A stretch of DNA of 64,000 nt. It comes from Oidiodendron maius Zn. Lineage: Eukaryota; Ascomycota; Leotiomycetes; Myxotrichaceae. A program made the position numbers and the translations under genes. Shown here one piece after another: positions 22,001 to 35,014 of the stretch; within the stretch, counting starts at the first letter, position 1, and each line of letters starts with the position of its first letter. The stretch spans positions 783,629 to 847,628 of the forward strand of contig KN832886.1 of the NCBI GenBank assembly GCA_000827325.1, given 5' to 3'. Under the pieces are notes generated by a model. The model was not told where the DNA came from. It worked only from the letters and a program-made list of their open reading frames with translations, and ran no database searches.

Positions 22001-23436
22001 CTAGTATAAGGCATACTGGATAGTCAAAGGATATAAACAACAATATAGCCTGGATTATAATCAAACCTTTGCTGGTGTTGTATATACAGCCATCTAGAGG
22101 ATTGTTCTAGGGCTTGTAGCAGTAAACGACTAGGTAGTAGATTAGATAGATATCAAATCAGCCTTCCTATATAGTAATATTAATGAAGAGGTTTATATTA
22201 ATCTACCTGATAGCTAGGAGCTATTCCCTAATATATTCAAGCCAGGGGAGACAGCTCTATTACTCTAAAAAGCCTTATATAGTCTAAAACAGTCACCTCG
22301 ACTCTAGCAACTCACCCTGAAAGCAGCCCTTAAAAGGCTAGGGTACCTGCCCTTAATTACAGATCAATATATATATCGATATACTAATACAGGCTTAATA
22401 ATTATTATATATATGGATGATTTCCTGCTAATCGGACTACAAGAGAGGCTTAAGAAGCTGAAGCAGTAGCTATCAGAGACCTTTGATATAAAAGACCTAG
22501 ACCAGTACTAGTACTTCTTAGGGGTCAGGTTTATATAGAATAGACAAAGGCACCAGGTAACCCTTTGTCAGGATATATATATATATAAGACCCTAGATCA
22601 GTTTAGTATACTAGAATATAGAGCTGTATCAATACCCCTTGATCCAGGAGCTAGTGAATCGCTAGTCCCTTACCAGGGAACAGCCTCTAAGGATCAAATC
22701 AAGCTCTATCAGTCTCTGATCAGGCGAATTAACTACTTAGCCACTCAGACAAGGTATAATATCGCATTTATAGCCTCTATATTATCACAGTTCCTGGTTA
22801 ATCCAGTACCAGCTTATATCAGATCAGCCAGAAGGGTCTTACAATACCTTAAGGAGACTATAATATATAGTATCACCTATAGAGGCATACAGGGACTAGA
22901 TATCAGGCTATATACAGACTCTGATTACACTAGAGACCGTGATATATACAGGTCAACTAGTAGGTATATAAGTTTTATGGCAGGAGGGCCAGTATCATAG
23001 CAATCGAAGCGATAGTCGGTAGTTGCTCAGTCTAGTATAGAGGCTGAGTATATAGCCATATCCGAATCAGCTAAGGAGGGAGCCTGGATCCGATACCTCC
23101 TAGAGGGATTAGAATATAAGGGTCAGGACTTGAACCCTATTACCCTATATGGAGACAACCAGGGCGCGCTCTCATTAGCTAAGAATCCAACCTTTCATCG
23201 TGGAAGCAAGCATATAGCTGTCCGTTACCACCTAATACACCAGGAGGTCGAAGAGGGTAGGCTACAGCTAGCCTATATACCGACAGACTGTATGCCAGCT
23301 GATGGACTCACAAAGGCTCTAAAGTCACCAGCATATATAAGGTTTTTACAGCTCCTGACGCTAGTAAAGGAGGTTAAATAAGGAGGGTATTCGAGGTGTT
23401 TTTACTCAACTAAACATATACATTCAGCCAGGGGAG

Positions 23437-23684
23437 TGTTGACTGTATCAGGGCTTCAAGCATATACATCACGATGTCTCAGGGTTAGTGGCAACATACG
23501 CAATGGCATACGACTATATAGTCGTAAGGGCTTACGCATATTGCCACCTAAGCAGGTATATAATAAGTGTTGTGTTCTATAGTCTAATCCCCTCAGTTGT
23601 CTCTGCATCACTCAATAGTCAATATAACTGAGTTTCACCTTGATTCGACTACAACCTGTGCACCTATATTGCCTCTGTTCAAGA
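23437..23684 (+). repeat. 3' LTR of the copia element
   Basis: Begins TGTTGACTGTATCAGGGC and ends CTCTGTTCAAGA. It is preceded by the polypurine tract at 23426-23436 and followed by TCTTT. Confidence 0.9.
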
Positions 23685-23689
23685 TCTTT

Positions 23690-24019
23690 TAATTATTACT
23701 AGAAACCCTATAGATTGTCTTCTAAATCTTAGACCCACCTCTATACCAGTATAGGATATATAAGTACTAGAGCTTCCTCTAGTATACTTCTTGTTATTAC
23801 TTTAATACTTTTCTATTCATTACTGTTATAAAGCAATTGAAACGCTTAAGTCCTACCTATTAAATAAAATATTAAAATACTTAAAATTAAAAATATCCTA
23901 CCTAGAATCTTATTATACAGGGTCTATTTTAGTGGGAAGAGCCCAAATCTCTGCACAGATACAGGGTAGATTTGAAAAATAAATACGGTCGTGATACTAT
24001 TCCGCACACTGCATATAAC
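23690..24019. other. AT-rich flank
   Basis: A/T-rich non-coding DNA between the 3' LTR and the end of the acyl-CoA ligase gene. Confidence 0.4.
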
Positions 24020-26051
24020 TCACTTCTCTAAGTAATCGCCTTTCGCCCAAGCTCTCAATACATTCTTTTTCAATTTTCCTGTACTTGTCTTTGGCAACTC
24101 CTGCACAATCTCCACTTCTCTTGGTACCATAAACTTAGTGATGCTACTCTGATGTTTTGCCCATATGATCAAGTCCTGCCCCTTTAAGGTCTTTCCCTCC
24201 TTTATCGTAATAAAGGCTTTCGGTCTCTCTCCCCAAAGCGAATCAGGAACTGCAACAATTCCTGCTTCTAGCACATCAGGGTGCTGTACCAGCATGGACT
24301 CAAGGGCTACAGACGAGATATTTTCACCTCCTATAGTTCCAAGACTATTAACACCTAGGTAACACAGAACTTCAAAAGCGGAGAGAAAAACGTACCAGAA
24401 ATGATAATATCTTTTTGGCGGTCTAGAATCTGGATGCTTCCATCTGGGTGCCAGACTGCCAGGTCCCCAGAATGAAGCCCCCCACCGGCAAACAGCTCCC
24501 TTGTTGCTTGGGGATTATTAAGGTACTCTTTTGCGCAAATATTTCCGAAGAAAACAACCTCTCCGATCTCTTTTCCGTCTTTCGCAACATCAATCAACAT
24601 ACCCTCCGGATACTCCATCTTAATTACCCGCAGCGGCAAACTGGTAATAAAGCCGTGGCCCTGTCTCGCCATTCTAGCGTACTTTTCCTTCGTCGGAAGA
24701 GTCTCCCAGGTGGGCATGTGATATCCCTTTGTGATGGGTCCATAAGTTTCTGTGAGGCCGTACACGTGAACAGGCATGAGGTTTAGGTTAGTCATTTGCT
24801 CAAATAGGTGCGCGGTAGGTGGTGATGCAGCGACAGTGACACGGATGGGGTTCGGAAGCCTCTCGGCTTCTTTAGCAGCGCAGAGGAGTGTATTGACAGT
24901 AGGAGCAGCGTTAAAATGAGTTATTGCTTCTGTTTTGAGCAATTTCCAGATGAGGGGGTAGTCAATTTTGCGGAGGCAGAAGTGCGTCCCGCGAACGGCT
25001 GTTACGGCCCAGGGGAATGCTGAACGCCTTGTTAGCATTCGGTACATAGATTAATCTGAAGATTGAGTAATTAAAGGCCAGTCTTCAATTATTTAGCCTG
25101 GTTTCGTTGTAGGGGGTTAATACATCACATCCCCACTTGGATATTTTAAGTCCAGTCTCAAGTTGCATTGAAAGTCACAGCCGTGGGCCACTCTGCCCAC
25201 TGAATTGATGGCAACTCTGGGCCATTAAGTTCAAGATCAATAACAACTCAAAGAAATGACTTACTCCAACCCATAGCATGAAACATAGGCAGCGTCCAAA
25301 GATAACCACACCTCCCAACGTGGTAATTCAAGCCACTCTCAATGACATTTCCCAATGCTGCCAAGTATGCCCCACGGTGGGTATAGACGACACCCTTCGG
25401 CTTTGCTGTCGTACCGCTTGTGAACGGAATGGCAATGGTTGCACCTTCGTCTTTACAACTCGCCTCGAGTGCATCCCATCCATTGGCTCCGTTTTCTTCA
25501 TCCCATCTCAGCCCCTCAAGAACCACTGCGTCAAATGGCCCAGAAGGTGCATTTTGGTCCGTATCAATTATAATTGGGATATTCGGATGTAAAGTCTTGA
25601 AGTCATCTAGAAGGGAAATGTATTCCACGTCCACGATAACGGAGTCGACTTTTGCGAAGTCAAGGATGTACGTGATATCCTCTTTCTTCAATCTATAATT
25701 GACTACGACATTGATTCCACCGCTTGCTCCAATGCCGAAGATGCTTTCGAGAAATGCAGGCGTATTGGGTGCCAATATGCCGACGCGACATAAGCTATGC
25801 TTGAGCAGGTAGTAAGCTATCCCGCGAGCTCGGTCTGCAAATTCTATGTAGGATCGTCGTAGGATCTGATTGTCAGCCGTAACGTGGAAGATGGCTTCAG
25901 CATCTGGTTCGATTTGGGCCGCGCGATGGAGAAAGAGTGTCGGGGAGAGTTGGTGGATGTGATGGTTGTGAGTATAAGCATCTGCTGAAGCAGTGGATGA
26001 AGGATCTATATGAGAGAGGACAGATGTCAATCGGCTGGTTGGCGGTGACAT
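24020..26051 (-). CDS. AMP-forming acyl-CoA ligase (ANL superfamily)
   Basis: Three exons (26051-25265, 25019-24396, 24330-24020) encode about 573 residues. The enzyme activates a carboxylic acid as acyl-AMP and transfers it to CoA. The ANL motifs are in order: A3 PFTSGTTAKPKGVVYTHRG, the LPMFHAMGWTFPW region (spliced over a 245-nt intron), A5 VYGLTETYGP, A7 LHSGDLAVWHPDG, DRQKDIIISGGENISSVALE (across intron 2, 65 nt), and A10 PKTSTGKLKKNVLR with the catalytic Lys. This order and length fit medium-chain or aromatic acyl-CoA ligases rather than NRPS adenylation domains; no carrier domain follows. The C-terminus GDYLEK is not a classical peroxisomal SKL signal. The gene looks intact. A broken partial copy of its C-terminus exists at about 39950-40220. 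Confidence 0.95.
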
Positions 26052-27714
26052 GTTGGCTGTTGATTTTCTAAAAGAAGTTTGAGGCTGTGGATTTGAGGTG
26101 AATGCGGCATTCTGCAGCAGTCATCTATATATCCCAACCATTGCCGTTTCTGGATACCTTTCGAGCGTGGAAAACCAATGAGGGAGCAGACAATTCATGG
26201 GCAAGGCAACCGTTTTTTATTCACGGCAGGGGGAAATACGACAAGGTTGAAGAATGCGCCCCCACTGGAGCGGGACCTGACGCCAGGCCACGATGTAGCC
26301 AACTAAACTACTTTCCTCCAGCGAGAATCTTCGCTCCGCCCACATTCGTCCTCGATATTGCCAGTAGTCAAAGGACTCGGCTGGGAATCAGGCAGATGCC
26401 CGCCCTTTCTGTGTACGATGCTGAGAATCGCACTCACGACTTGGATGACGAGGGTGTCTTGGGGTTGGCAGGGTCACTTTCCTTGCAGGTTCACAGTGCT
26501 GGTTCGCGGTTTGAATAATATTTTCCGTGCCTCGCAAAATATTCCTAATTAAGCTTCGCGCGTTGGAAAGGTTGCTGGGACGCTAACCAATGATCAAAGT
26601 TCTGCGGATTCTTCCACGCGAACACTATCTTGTGCGAGTTGCTTGAGCACTATCCATTGTTCTGACCTTTATGGAAATGAATTCGTGGCTCCTGGCCGAA
26701 ACTGCTCGAGCCGCATTCTCCCACTGGCTTGAAACAATCCTCTCTATTACACCAGGTTCAGTCGTCCCTGTTACGGAAAATCTTTCCAAATGAAGGATAA
26801 TACATACCTGTAGTTGTATGGTGTCAACGACCTCTCTTATGTCCTCATAAATGGTATTCTTCCGGAGTATTATCTCCCAGCAAAACGCCAGAGTCCAGTT
26901 CCAATATCGGGAATAACTTCAATTGATGCTAGTGAGGAATTACTTCTTTAATGCAAAGGAACATGTCAAAAAAGTTCTGTGGCGTAGGTATACGGGCTGC
27001 GCTCGGTGAATTTACGCGGGTAGGTACGTGGATGTCGTTTTCGCTGGCCCCTATTTATATGGTCCTATGATCTAAATCCCGGCGGTAGATACCTAAACAG
27101 TCGTGACTATTAAAGCACTCAGGGGCAAGTACCACGTCCTGGTAGTCTCTAGGAGCCAGTAAGAGGCTCTAAATAGTCAGAGGGACGGAGTATGCTTTGA
27201 CGCCCTGAAGTGATGCGACAGAGATATTGAAGCCGTTAAGAGGCCTGTAATAGAGGACAATAGCTCATCAAAAAATCACTCATAATCATCATGATCAGTT
27301 AAAAGGTAGTGTGCAATAAGTAAAAGGTAATGTTCAATAGGTTGCCATCTGGCCATCCTCATCTTCCATTGTACTGTAAGAAGAGAGCAAAGCAGATCTA
27401 CAACCCCATCTAGCATCTATCTGTCTTAAGGTATATGTATGCATCGTTATGAGTAGGGGGTAAGTAAATCGCACCTTCTAGTACACTGGGGTCGACAAGC
27501 TCAGAAGATAAATATGCAGAAATTCTGCAAAAACATGAAGTGTTAACCAAAGAGAGCTCAATTCCATATATCCAAGATTACATTTTAAGAGTTCATTCCT
27601 AACTATGTCTACCGATCAGCACGTTAGCCACCGGAAAATGTTATTTCATCCGTTTTCTCAATGGGCTTCGGCCTTTTTATAATGTGGGGAAGCTGAGCGG
27701 GGCGAGATCAAGGA
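26052..27714. other. Intergenic (1.7 kb)
   Basis: Upstream of the acyl-CoA ligase and downstream of the acetate-permease-like gene. A 138-codon frame at 26102-26518 begins 50 bases from the ligase start on the other strand and shows no motif; I do not call it. Nothing else recognised. Confidence 0.5.
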
Positions 27715-28679
27715 TTAGACGGTCTTGTGATTGGTTCTAGCGCGGGCCTCGATGGCGTGGGCGGACCAGGGGAAGTGCGCTACAGGGACGACGAAGAAGG
27801 AGTTGCTGTGATCGTCAGCTGGGCTGGAGATGAATTCGCTTTCGAACGTACCTATCGTCGGCAATACCCGCGAACGCGTTGTACCACGCTCCGAAGGCTG
27901 CAAAGAGGCCGAAGTAGCCACCAGCTTTGATGATGTCAGCCTTGGGGGCACCACCCTCGCCCTGCAGCCAGCCAATGGCGAGCAGCAGGAAGGCCATGTC
28001 TACCAAAAAAAAGGTCAGGAAGAAGGCGACGGTGGAGCGAAGCGTGCAGAAGACCATGATGGTAGTAAAGATGAACCACCCGGTGAGGAAGAAACCAAAA
28101 GCGTTGTTGAAATCATTGCCTGAGTATGCCGATGCAATATCGAAGCCACCGGGGGTCAGTACGATAGCGAAGGAGATCCAAAAGCCGCCGTATGAGGAGA
28201 GTGCAGTAGCGCCGAATGTGTTTCCGACAGCCATCTCCCTAATGTATTGAATTAACCCAGAACTGAAGAGGTAATACCTGAATTTATCACTCGTATCTGT
28301 ATAACACATACCACATGCCCGCTAGTAACTGAACAAGACCACCGTAACCAAGGGCCAGCGCTAGAACAATGTTCGGCTCAGTCACATTCTTAGCCTGGAC
28401 GTTGATGAGCGATAGCACAAAGGTGGTCAGGGCGAAGGCGCTCAATCCCAGCGGCGCTGGGTTGGCGAACTTGCGCTCGGTGGTGGGTTTGTAGAGGCCA
28501 GGTTGTAGTTCTCCTCCAAAGGCCGCATACCGGGCAGATTCACCTGTGTTGAGGTGGGCCAACTGGTTGCCATCGTGGAAACGCTGGATCGTACTGCTTT
28601 TCTGGCCGTTGACATCGCTGTTGGACTGGACATCAGTATCGACTTTAACTGTATAGTCTGTAGTCTCAGTAGCGGACAT
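27715..28679 (-). CDS. GPR1/FUN34/YaaH-family acetate permease-like protein
   Basis: Three exons (28679-28312, 28238-27852, 27805-27715) encode about 281 residues. The family signature [15 protein letters not shown] opens the first membrane segment at about residue 75. [20 protein letters not shown] is restored across intron 1, and five further hydrophobic segments follow ([67 protein letters not shown]). The end [12 protein letters not shown] is typical. The N-terminal 70 residues are polar and probably cytosolic. Known members (AcpA, Ady2) move acetate and other short monocarboxylates with protons across the plasma membrane. No defects seen. The neighbouring acyl-CoA ligase and acyl-CoA dehydrogenase fit an organic-acid-use context (inference). 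Confidence 0.95.
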
Positions 28680-29128
28680 GACGAGCTCATATATAATAAC
28701 AAGAATAACAACAAGTTGGGAAGATACGGGGCGATAAGAGGATATAGTCGAGGAGAGCGGAGTCGAAGAGAGGAAGGGAGAAATACAAACACGTGGCGGT
28801 ATTTATGTTTTTAACCAGAGACGCACAGAGTGCTGGCGGGGGAGTTAGGCAGGTAATGATAGACGTATCGCTAGCTTTGGACCGTGTAGTACAGCCTTGA
28901 GCGGTACAGGGCGCCGCTAAGATTGTACTGTAAAGCAAGCACCCGACCAGCAATGCACATCCATCCGTCCGGTGGCCCAACGACCCCGGAAGAGCGGCGA
29001 TGGTGGGCGAGGGGTAAATGTCTCGAGGGAAAATTAGTGATAGACTGAATCGCCGGGGTAAATGTTTTGCATTTACGTGTGAAATAATAGCGTGATATCG
29101 TTCTCGGTCACATTACTAGACAGAGTAG
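28680..29128. other. Intergenic, promoter side of the permease gene
   Basis: Contains the upstream region of the permease. No gene recognised. Confidence 0.5.
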
Positions 29129-29578
29129 GTGGTTGTTGCAATAGGTACAGACCAGGTAATAATCCGAGGCATCTATATTCTAACAACATCTAATAGTTTG
29201 CGGGCACAGCTATTGATGGGATATTTGGTGTGCGGTTTGTGGTGCTCGTTTCAATGTATGGAAGTTTTATCAAAGGAATCATTAGAAGTTATGTATGCTG
29301 AGTATTGGGTTGGAGGGATGGGCTTTCCCGTGACAGACGGCTCGGTATGTAGAATATACATATTTAGTAATGAGAACCGGCAATTACATCCAGATTGGTA
29401 TGGCGACGACAAGGGAGCCTGTTTGAAGTTATATTGGAGATGTATGGGTAAAAATAAGGTTGTTGAACAGGTAAATTTCAAGCATTCTGTCAGAATACAA
29501 CGTGTCCCAGGGGACACTCAAATGAAGCTCAAACTTTTTCGCGCATCGTCGGAATACTGGTATGGAGGAGGTCCTTAG
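29129..29578 (+). CDS. Hypothetical protein, uncertain
   Basis: An open frame whose first plausible ATG is at 29216 (MGYLVCGLWCSFQCMEV...) and which ends YWYGGGP at 29578, about 120 residues. It is rich in Trp, Tyr and Gly and contains six Cys, as in some small secreted proteins. The N-terminus is only moderately hydrophobic. No recognised domain, no intron evidence. It may be genuine or a remnant. Confidence 0.3.
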   Translation: MVVAIGTDQVIIRGIYILTTSNSLRAQLLMGYLVCGLWCSFQCMEVLSKESLEVMYAEYWVGGMGFPVTDGSVCRIYIFSNENRQLHPDWYGDDKGACLKLYWRCMGKNKVVEQVNFKHSVRIQRVPGDTQMKLKLFRASSEYWYGGGP

Positions 29579-31900
29579 GCATTGATCCTAGTCCCATTTG
29601 CTGCCCATTATAATCGTGGTCCAAAGTTAATCATTCAGATTCCTTAGCTGTCCCTGTCGCCACTCGCGAAACTAACCTTATTTCGACTAGGTAGATGCTA
29701 TTACGAAAACCGGGCGCGCCAACTTAGTTGCACAAGCCGGCCGTGCCGCGGCAGATCACTCAGGCACCAGGATTGTATGCACGAAGGTCCGACCATGCCT
29801 TGATGCACCCACGGGCTGTGGTAGCCAACTGTTGAAGCCTACAGATCCCGACAAACCCGCATGTCACGGTGCCGTCGATCAATTTACCAAGTAATCTTGG
29901 CCCATTGCCTGGCCCATGTACTGCCTGCTATCCGCTGCCGCAATGCCTTCTGATGTCTAAGCTTTCGCCCCCACAGTGTCCTATCTGGCCGTAGCCGTGA
30001 TCGACCCGCTATCACTGTCTATGCTGCGAATGATCGTGCTCTGGTACCCCCGGTGTGGGCGGGTGCTGAGATAGGTCAGCGCTACGAATTTAGAAAGTCT
30101 CTCAATCCCAGAGCTTCCGCATAGCCGAGGCGGACATTTCCGCAGTCCTTTTTGTAGCATGGAGGACTAGAATATCATGTCAGCTACGGCAGCACAGGAC
30201 AGAATCCACAAACTGTGCTCCTTAAAGTGGAATGAGGAAGAAAAGGGTACTGTGGCACGGGTAAGTTACACCCGGTGCATTTGGTATATAAGCCCCTCTG
30301 CAAGGGTGCTTATACAGAGGCTGGCGTAATGGGAGGGAATCACAAGCGCAACACAGGCAGTAGTATCGTATGAGCTTCAAGGACAACTCTCGTGTCCTGA
30401 AGCAGAGATCAATTCAAAAGACAGACTATTTCTTACAGAACCCTTAGAGAGGATCACTCTCTTTTTATCAGAGTCTCACTCCCATAATCTAGGAGTCGAC
30501 GTAGCTAGTGCGTCGCACTAGCATCTCAGCTGCGCTCCGCGCATTAGCCCTAGCCACGTGATGACCATTCGGCCATAACAAATTCGATCTCTCCTGGGTG
30601 AACAAGAACAATGGATATATGATCATGGGGTTCAGTCAATTCAGGACCAGGATAATCAATTAATCCAGGTACAGGCAGTTCAGGTAGTTCGGGATCAGGT
30701 AGATCAGGTGGCTCAGAATCAAGCGATTCAACTACATCGATATCCATTAAGGAAGCAATATCATACTGTACAAGCTACTGCCCTAGCTAGAGAGTAAGGT
30801 AGTTGAATCAATCACCATTCCATTGTATAGCTATAATAAGGATATCTAGTTTAATATAAAGGGCAATTTTTAAGTACTAAGGTTACTTGATAAAACGGTT
30901 ATTCAGCATATAACATCTACCTTCTCTTCTGTTACTCTTAACCACAACGCAAGCTATCCGAGCTTTCACGGTCTATGGCGGACCTCTAGCTCCGTCACAA
31001 ATGGCTCGGTCAAGGGATGTATCTAGAGCTCACTAGCCCCGATCCCTAGAATTGCTGTGCGGCTAGCGGGAGAAGGAAGAAACCGCGGCCAACCCTTCAC
31101 AATACTCCAACCACCGACCAGATCACTGCCATAATCACCACCAAACAAAGCAACTTCCGACCCTTTTATGATTTCGGATGTTCGTGCTCCACGCTATGCG
31201 ACATATCTTCGCGATGTGCAACAAACAATATTTGGATCCGAAGCCTGACCCGTATGCAGGCGATATCCAACTCGACAAACCCCCTCCAACAGTGATAATA
31301 CCGTTTTTCGAGGACCCACAATCTACCTAATGAGGGTGAATATTTTGCCGTGAACGTGACGCAGAATTGTCCTCATACAGGGTAAGGATACAACCGCTGC
31401 GCCTCAATACATGTGACATAGCCCTTTCATTACTACTGTAAAGGCGCCTTAATGCGATAGCCCGTACTATGCGGTGTTGATCAGTGGAGGATGGATACCC
31501 AACAACAGACTATTCAATCACACGGTGGCCGGCCGTTAATAGCGACGCCAAACGATTATCCCCGCACCTGCACCCCGGCGCCATATATTTGCACCAGCAA
31601 ATATCAATTACTATATAGCGGTAGGGAACCTGGCCCTACGTGATTAGATTGGGGTACTCGCAAAAATTGCTGGACGAGGGCATCGAAAATACAAGTCAAT
31701 TCAGCCTCCCATAGAAGCTCATATCAGAGCTACCTTTGGTTAGTTTTGCGAGAGACACCGGAGAATCGGCCGAGCATCCTCTAGTGGCAAACTTTCGATC
31801 CCAAAGAACTCAGAATCTCAGTTCCCCGCACAACAACAAACATTGATTCCGCTTTTATATAGAGTGGTGTAACTGCCAACTGAGCAGGGTGTGACGCTCG
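29579..31900. other. Long intergenic stretch with possible old LTR-like DNA
   Basis: No supported gene over 2.3 kb. The part at about 30270-30560 has LTR-like traits: a TATATAAG box followed by CCCTCTGCAAGGGTGCTTAT, and short clustered direct and inverted repeats (GTAGCTAGTGCGTCGCACTAGC forms a palindrome at about 30499-30520). I could not find a second copy in the window. A 65-codon minus-strand frame at 30747-30550 is Pro/Glu/Asp-rich (EPPDLPDPELPELPVPG) and may be a fragment of a repeat polyprotein or chance. Confidence 0.35.
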
Positions 31901-32397
31901 CTATTTGGGGGTCACTATTTTGAGTTCGGATGCTGGTTTCTGTTGGGGATAGTCTGTACTTGCCTTGGCTGGGGTTCTGGTTTGGTTGGAGTAGACTACG
32001 CTGACGGTTCTAAGGGTTTCTACATATTTCACTGCTTGCAAAGAATTTTGTTTTGGCAGATCATATTGGTAGTAATAGTCAAGTAGCAGATAGAGAACGC
32101 GGATTGGTAGTGGTCGGAATGCGAGAATAGAGAGACGTGATATCTGAAATAAGACCAGACATAATGCATGTAATCTTATCTGTGAAAAGGAAAAGAGGTA
32201 GATAATTGAAGATCCTATGGTAAGCAAGCTTAATATATAATTCTTCTTGTAGCTCTATTACTACACTATTAAAGTCGAGATAGTGTGATGTCGCGTCGCT
32301 TTCTCCTATCAAAGTACCTGATTAAATTGATTGCAGGGGAGAAGTGAAGCAATTCGGTGTTGAAATCTTATATATAGTGAATTTGCCTAATATACTG

Positions 32398-35014
32398 CTA
32401 TACATACACAGGGGATATGCTATTACAGCTTCTATCTGAATTGATATAGTCGTTAATATTGATATCCGTACCCACATCTGCCAGCCCGGGAGTGTCCACC
32501 CCATTGTTATTGTAGTTACATATGAGGTCACTGTTTGAAGTAGCTGTACTCGTCTCCGCATGTGTTTCTGGTCCAGCTGGTGTAAGACCAATTAAAGTAC
32601 TGTGATAAAAGCACTCATCCATAATGATTCTAGTATCAGCTGTACGATTTCCAAGCAAATGAATCCTACCCTCTTCAGAAAGCGAAGGTGTATGTCGAGA
32701 TACGTTCGGGAACATGTACACACCCTCAATCAGGTCGTCAATAACTGTCAGCGGTTTATCATCACACCCCACGCTCTCTCGTGGCCCCAAGTAACAATTC
32801 TCGGTATCGATACCGACTTTCCGTAATGCAGCTTCGATGAACTGAATTGCGAAATTAGCGGACGCATAGATATCCTTTAATGTTTCAAGCACGGCCATGC
32901 ATTAATAGAAGCCATCCATGGCAGTTTGCCTGGCTGCACCATTGCCTTCCTTGATATCACGTAGGTGAACAATAACTGCTGGGAGCAAGACCATAACACC
33001 AGTTGTTGGGAGATACCTATCAAGCCTATTTTCATGGAGTCTTTGTAACATAGAGGTGATCTCTTTAGATGCGAGACGGACCTTCTTGAGAGAAAGATCC
33101 CGTAGCTTCTGATATTTGTCTCGTTTTGTAATTGGGCCTGAGAAAAAGAGCTGTGGCCTGTGCAGAGCAGAAACAGCGGCAAAATATACCATGTGCAGCA
33201 GAGATCTCTGCAAGAAGACCAAGGCTCCACTCGTTCCAGGATCAACTTTCTCTCCGTACAGGCAGCATTCAGGTAGCTTTGCGGCCCATGTATTCAACTC
33301 TTCGTCACAACGTTTGACCTCACTGGCCTGGTCCAGTAATTTGAGAAAAGGCACCGCGTCGGGACGAGAATATCCATCCTGTCCCTGTGGCCCTCGTGCG
33401 AGAATTATAAAGGAATGTTGTGCCGTCAGCACATGGCTTATACAAGTGCAGAGTTTTGTTTTCGATATGCACATCTGAGCCAGCTGTCTCTGTGCTTCAA
33501 CATCTCTGACTAATGTGCAATAACTTGAGATAATAGTAACATTATGGGAAGTAGAAGAAATCTCGAAATCCTCTTCCGTCAGCATTGTAACGTCATAAGC
33601 ATCGTCCTGTATTCTTATTGGTCTCATCATGCCTAATGCAACCAAACGGTCGCGCATAAAACATGACCACCATATCCTTTTCCTGAGTTTCTTCTTCTTG
33701 AGCTCGATGTTTAGTTTTTCTGGATTTCGATGTAAACCGATCGTATATGCGACGGAAATTGCTATACCCAACCAGTGCCAAGTGTTCTTCTGATCGTCGG
33801 GTGTCTCATACCAGAAAGTCATGAGGAGTAGAGATTGTGCAACGGCGATGCGATCGATTTCGTAGTCAAAGTCATACAAGATCTATACTTTTTAGCACAT
33901 TCTATGAAAGTGAGGACGAGACATACCCTAACTTTTTGGAAGAATGCTTTCCGAGCTGCCATCCTATTTGAATAACCCATACTTCTTAAAACTTCAATGC
34001 CGACAAAGGCTGTGCCTGCAAACATAACCGATTGAAATAGCAGCAAACTCAATTCGCCGTTCTCTCCAGTTCCGTCATCAATTATCTGCAAAAACTCGTG
34101 AGTCTCAATTAGAGGCATGCAAGGGTGAACAAATTCGAGATAGGCCTGAAGGAGCGCATTTCTAGCAGGTGTTGTTGGGATGTATAAAGCGCCTGTATCA
34201 AACAGGTAGCTCATATCAATATAGCTCATATGAGCAGGAGCAGGCTTGAGATAATCGGGAAGTTTGTGGCTTGGCATAGGTGCCATGGAAATTGGCAGAA
34301 GGGGATTGAGGTAAGCATAAGACGTGCTCCCATGTATCGTGGCTACATTATGGGAAAAGACGGAATTCGGTTCATTGGTAAAATTTGATTGCTGTTTGTG
34401 GATTTTAGCACCACTCTGCTGGTGATTCGCGGCTTGGACTGACTGTCAACTTTGTCCTACAGGAGCCAGAATACAAAACTTACAGATTGAATAAGCGAGA
34501 TGATTCTCATTCAAGAAATCTCCGTTAGCTATATCATTAGACACAGTGGTCAAACCATTCCACCTCCGATATTCAGTGTCCATAATTTCTGGATAATTTA
34601 ATAAACTAGTTTCCCAAGTTTGCGCTTCTACCATATCGGGATGTTCTGCTAGAGCTGTTGTTGCTTTGGCGGGCTGACTATTATTTGGATGTTTTCTGGT
34701 CCACATCAGCATAAATCCTACTCGGACAGAGCCTCGCAAACTCACTTGCGGCTTTTGCTTTCCTGAATCACACATCTGATGCCGTCCATGACACAGTTCG
34801 AACAGGCGACTGTGCCGTCAGCAGAAACATGATATCTCTGCAGAAGATCGCACCTAACCTTCCTTACGCGACATGCTGCGCAAGCCTTCGCAGCCCTCTT
34901 TTTCGCAACTCTCTTTTCCGGAACCTTCATTTTACCAGCGTTCGACTTTCCCTTTGCATCAAGTTTCACGGAAGCCTCAAACGCTTTCTTGAACCCTGTG
35001 TCGGTAGAATCCAT
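32398..35014 (-). pseudogene. Cutinase-regulator-like Zn2Cys6 transcription factor with one nonsense codon
   Basis: Exons 35014-34746, 34695-34484, 34438-33927 and 33882-32398 join in phase to about 825 codons. The DNA-binding domain is CAACRVRKVRCDLLQRYHVS...CSNCVMDGIRCV, with a longer loop between Cys 3 and Cys 4 than usual, preceded by the basic KRVAKKRAAK. This resembles the CTF1-type regulators of cutinase and fatty-acid genes. The middle homology region (AQSLLLMTFWYETPDDQKNT, WHWLGIAISVAYTIGLHRNP) is of the Fungal_trans type. At 32904-32902 a TAA interrupts DGFY-stop-CMAVLETLKDIYAS, where the family pattern suggests Gln. After it the same frame runs 168 more codons with protein-like sequence. 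A truncated 657-residue protein could still be made. It is transcribed divergently from the acyl-CoA dehydrogenase fusion, starts 571 bp apart. Confidence 0.8.

Larger units (their letters stand above)
18826..23684 (+). mobile_element. Ty1/copia LTR retrotransposon, complete but RIP-damaged
   Basis: 248-bp LTRs lie at 18826-19073 and 23437-23684 and differ at about six positions, all transitions. A polypurine tract (AGCCAGGGGAG) precedes the 3' LTR. The interior reads gag, integrase, reverse transcriptase and RNase H in copia order. Gag includes GLAKFIIKGS and a Lys/Asn-rich tail. An integrase piece contains TTPYIPEQN. RT carries IDIKSAFLYSNINEEVYINL and the YMDD box (IYMDDFLLIG). RNase H ends FHRGSKHIAVRYHLIHQE and DGLTKAL. 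The frame is one long ORF interrupted by dozens of stops. Nearly all are TAG where Trp (TGG) or Gln (CAG) is expected, the TpG-to-TpA and CpA-to-TpA changes of RIP. The element cannot encode a working polyprotein. Confidence 0.95.

Noticed and set aside
26102-26518. 138-codon plus-strand open frame
   Set aside because: Lies in the promoter of the acyl-CoA ligase, no recognised motif, no splice signals.
27830-28250. Two overlapping Lys/Glu-rich plus-strand frames
   Set aside because: Antisense to conserved exons of the acetate-permease-like gene.
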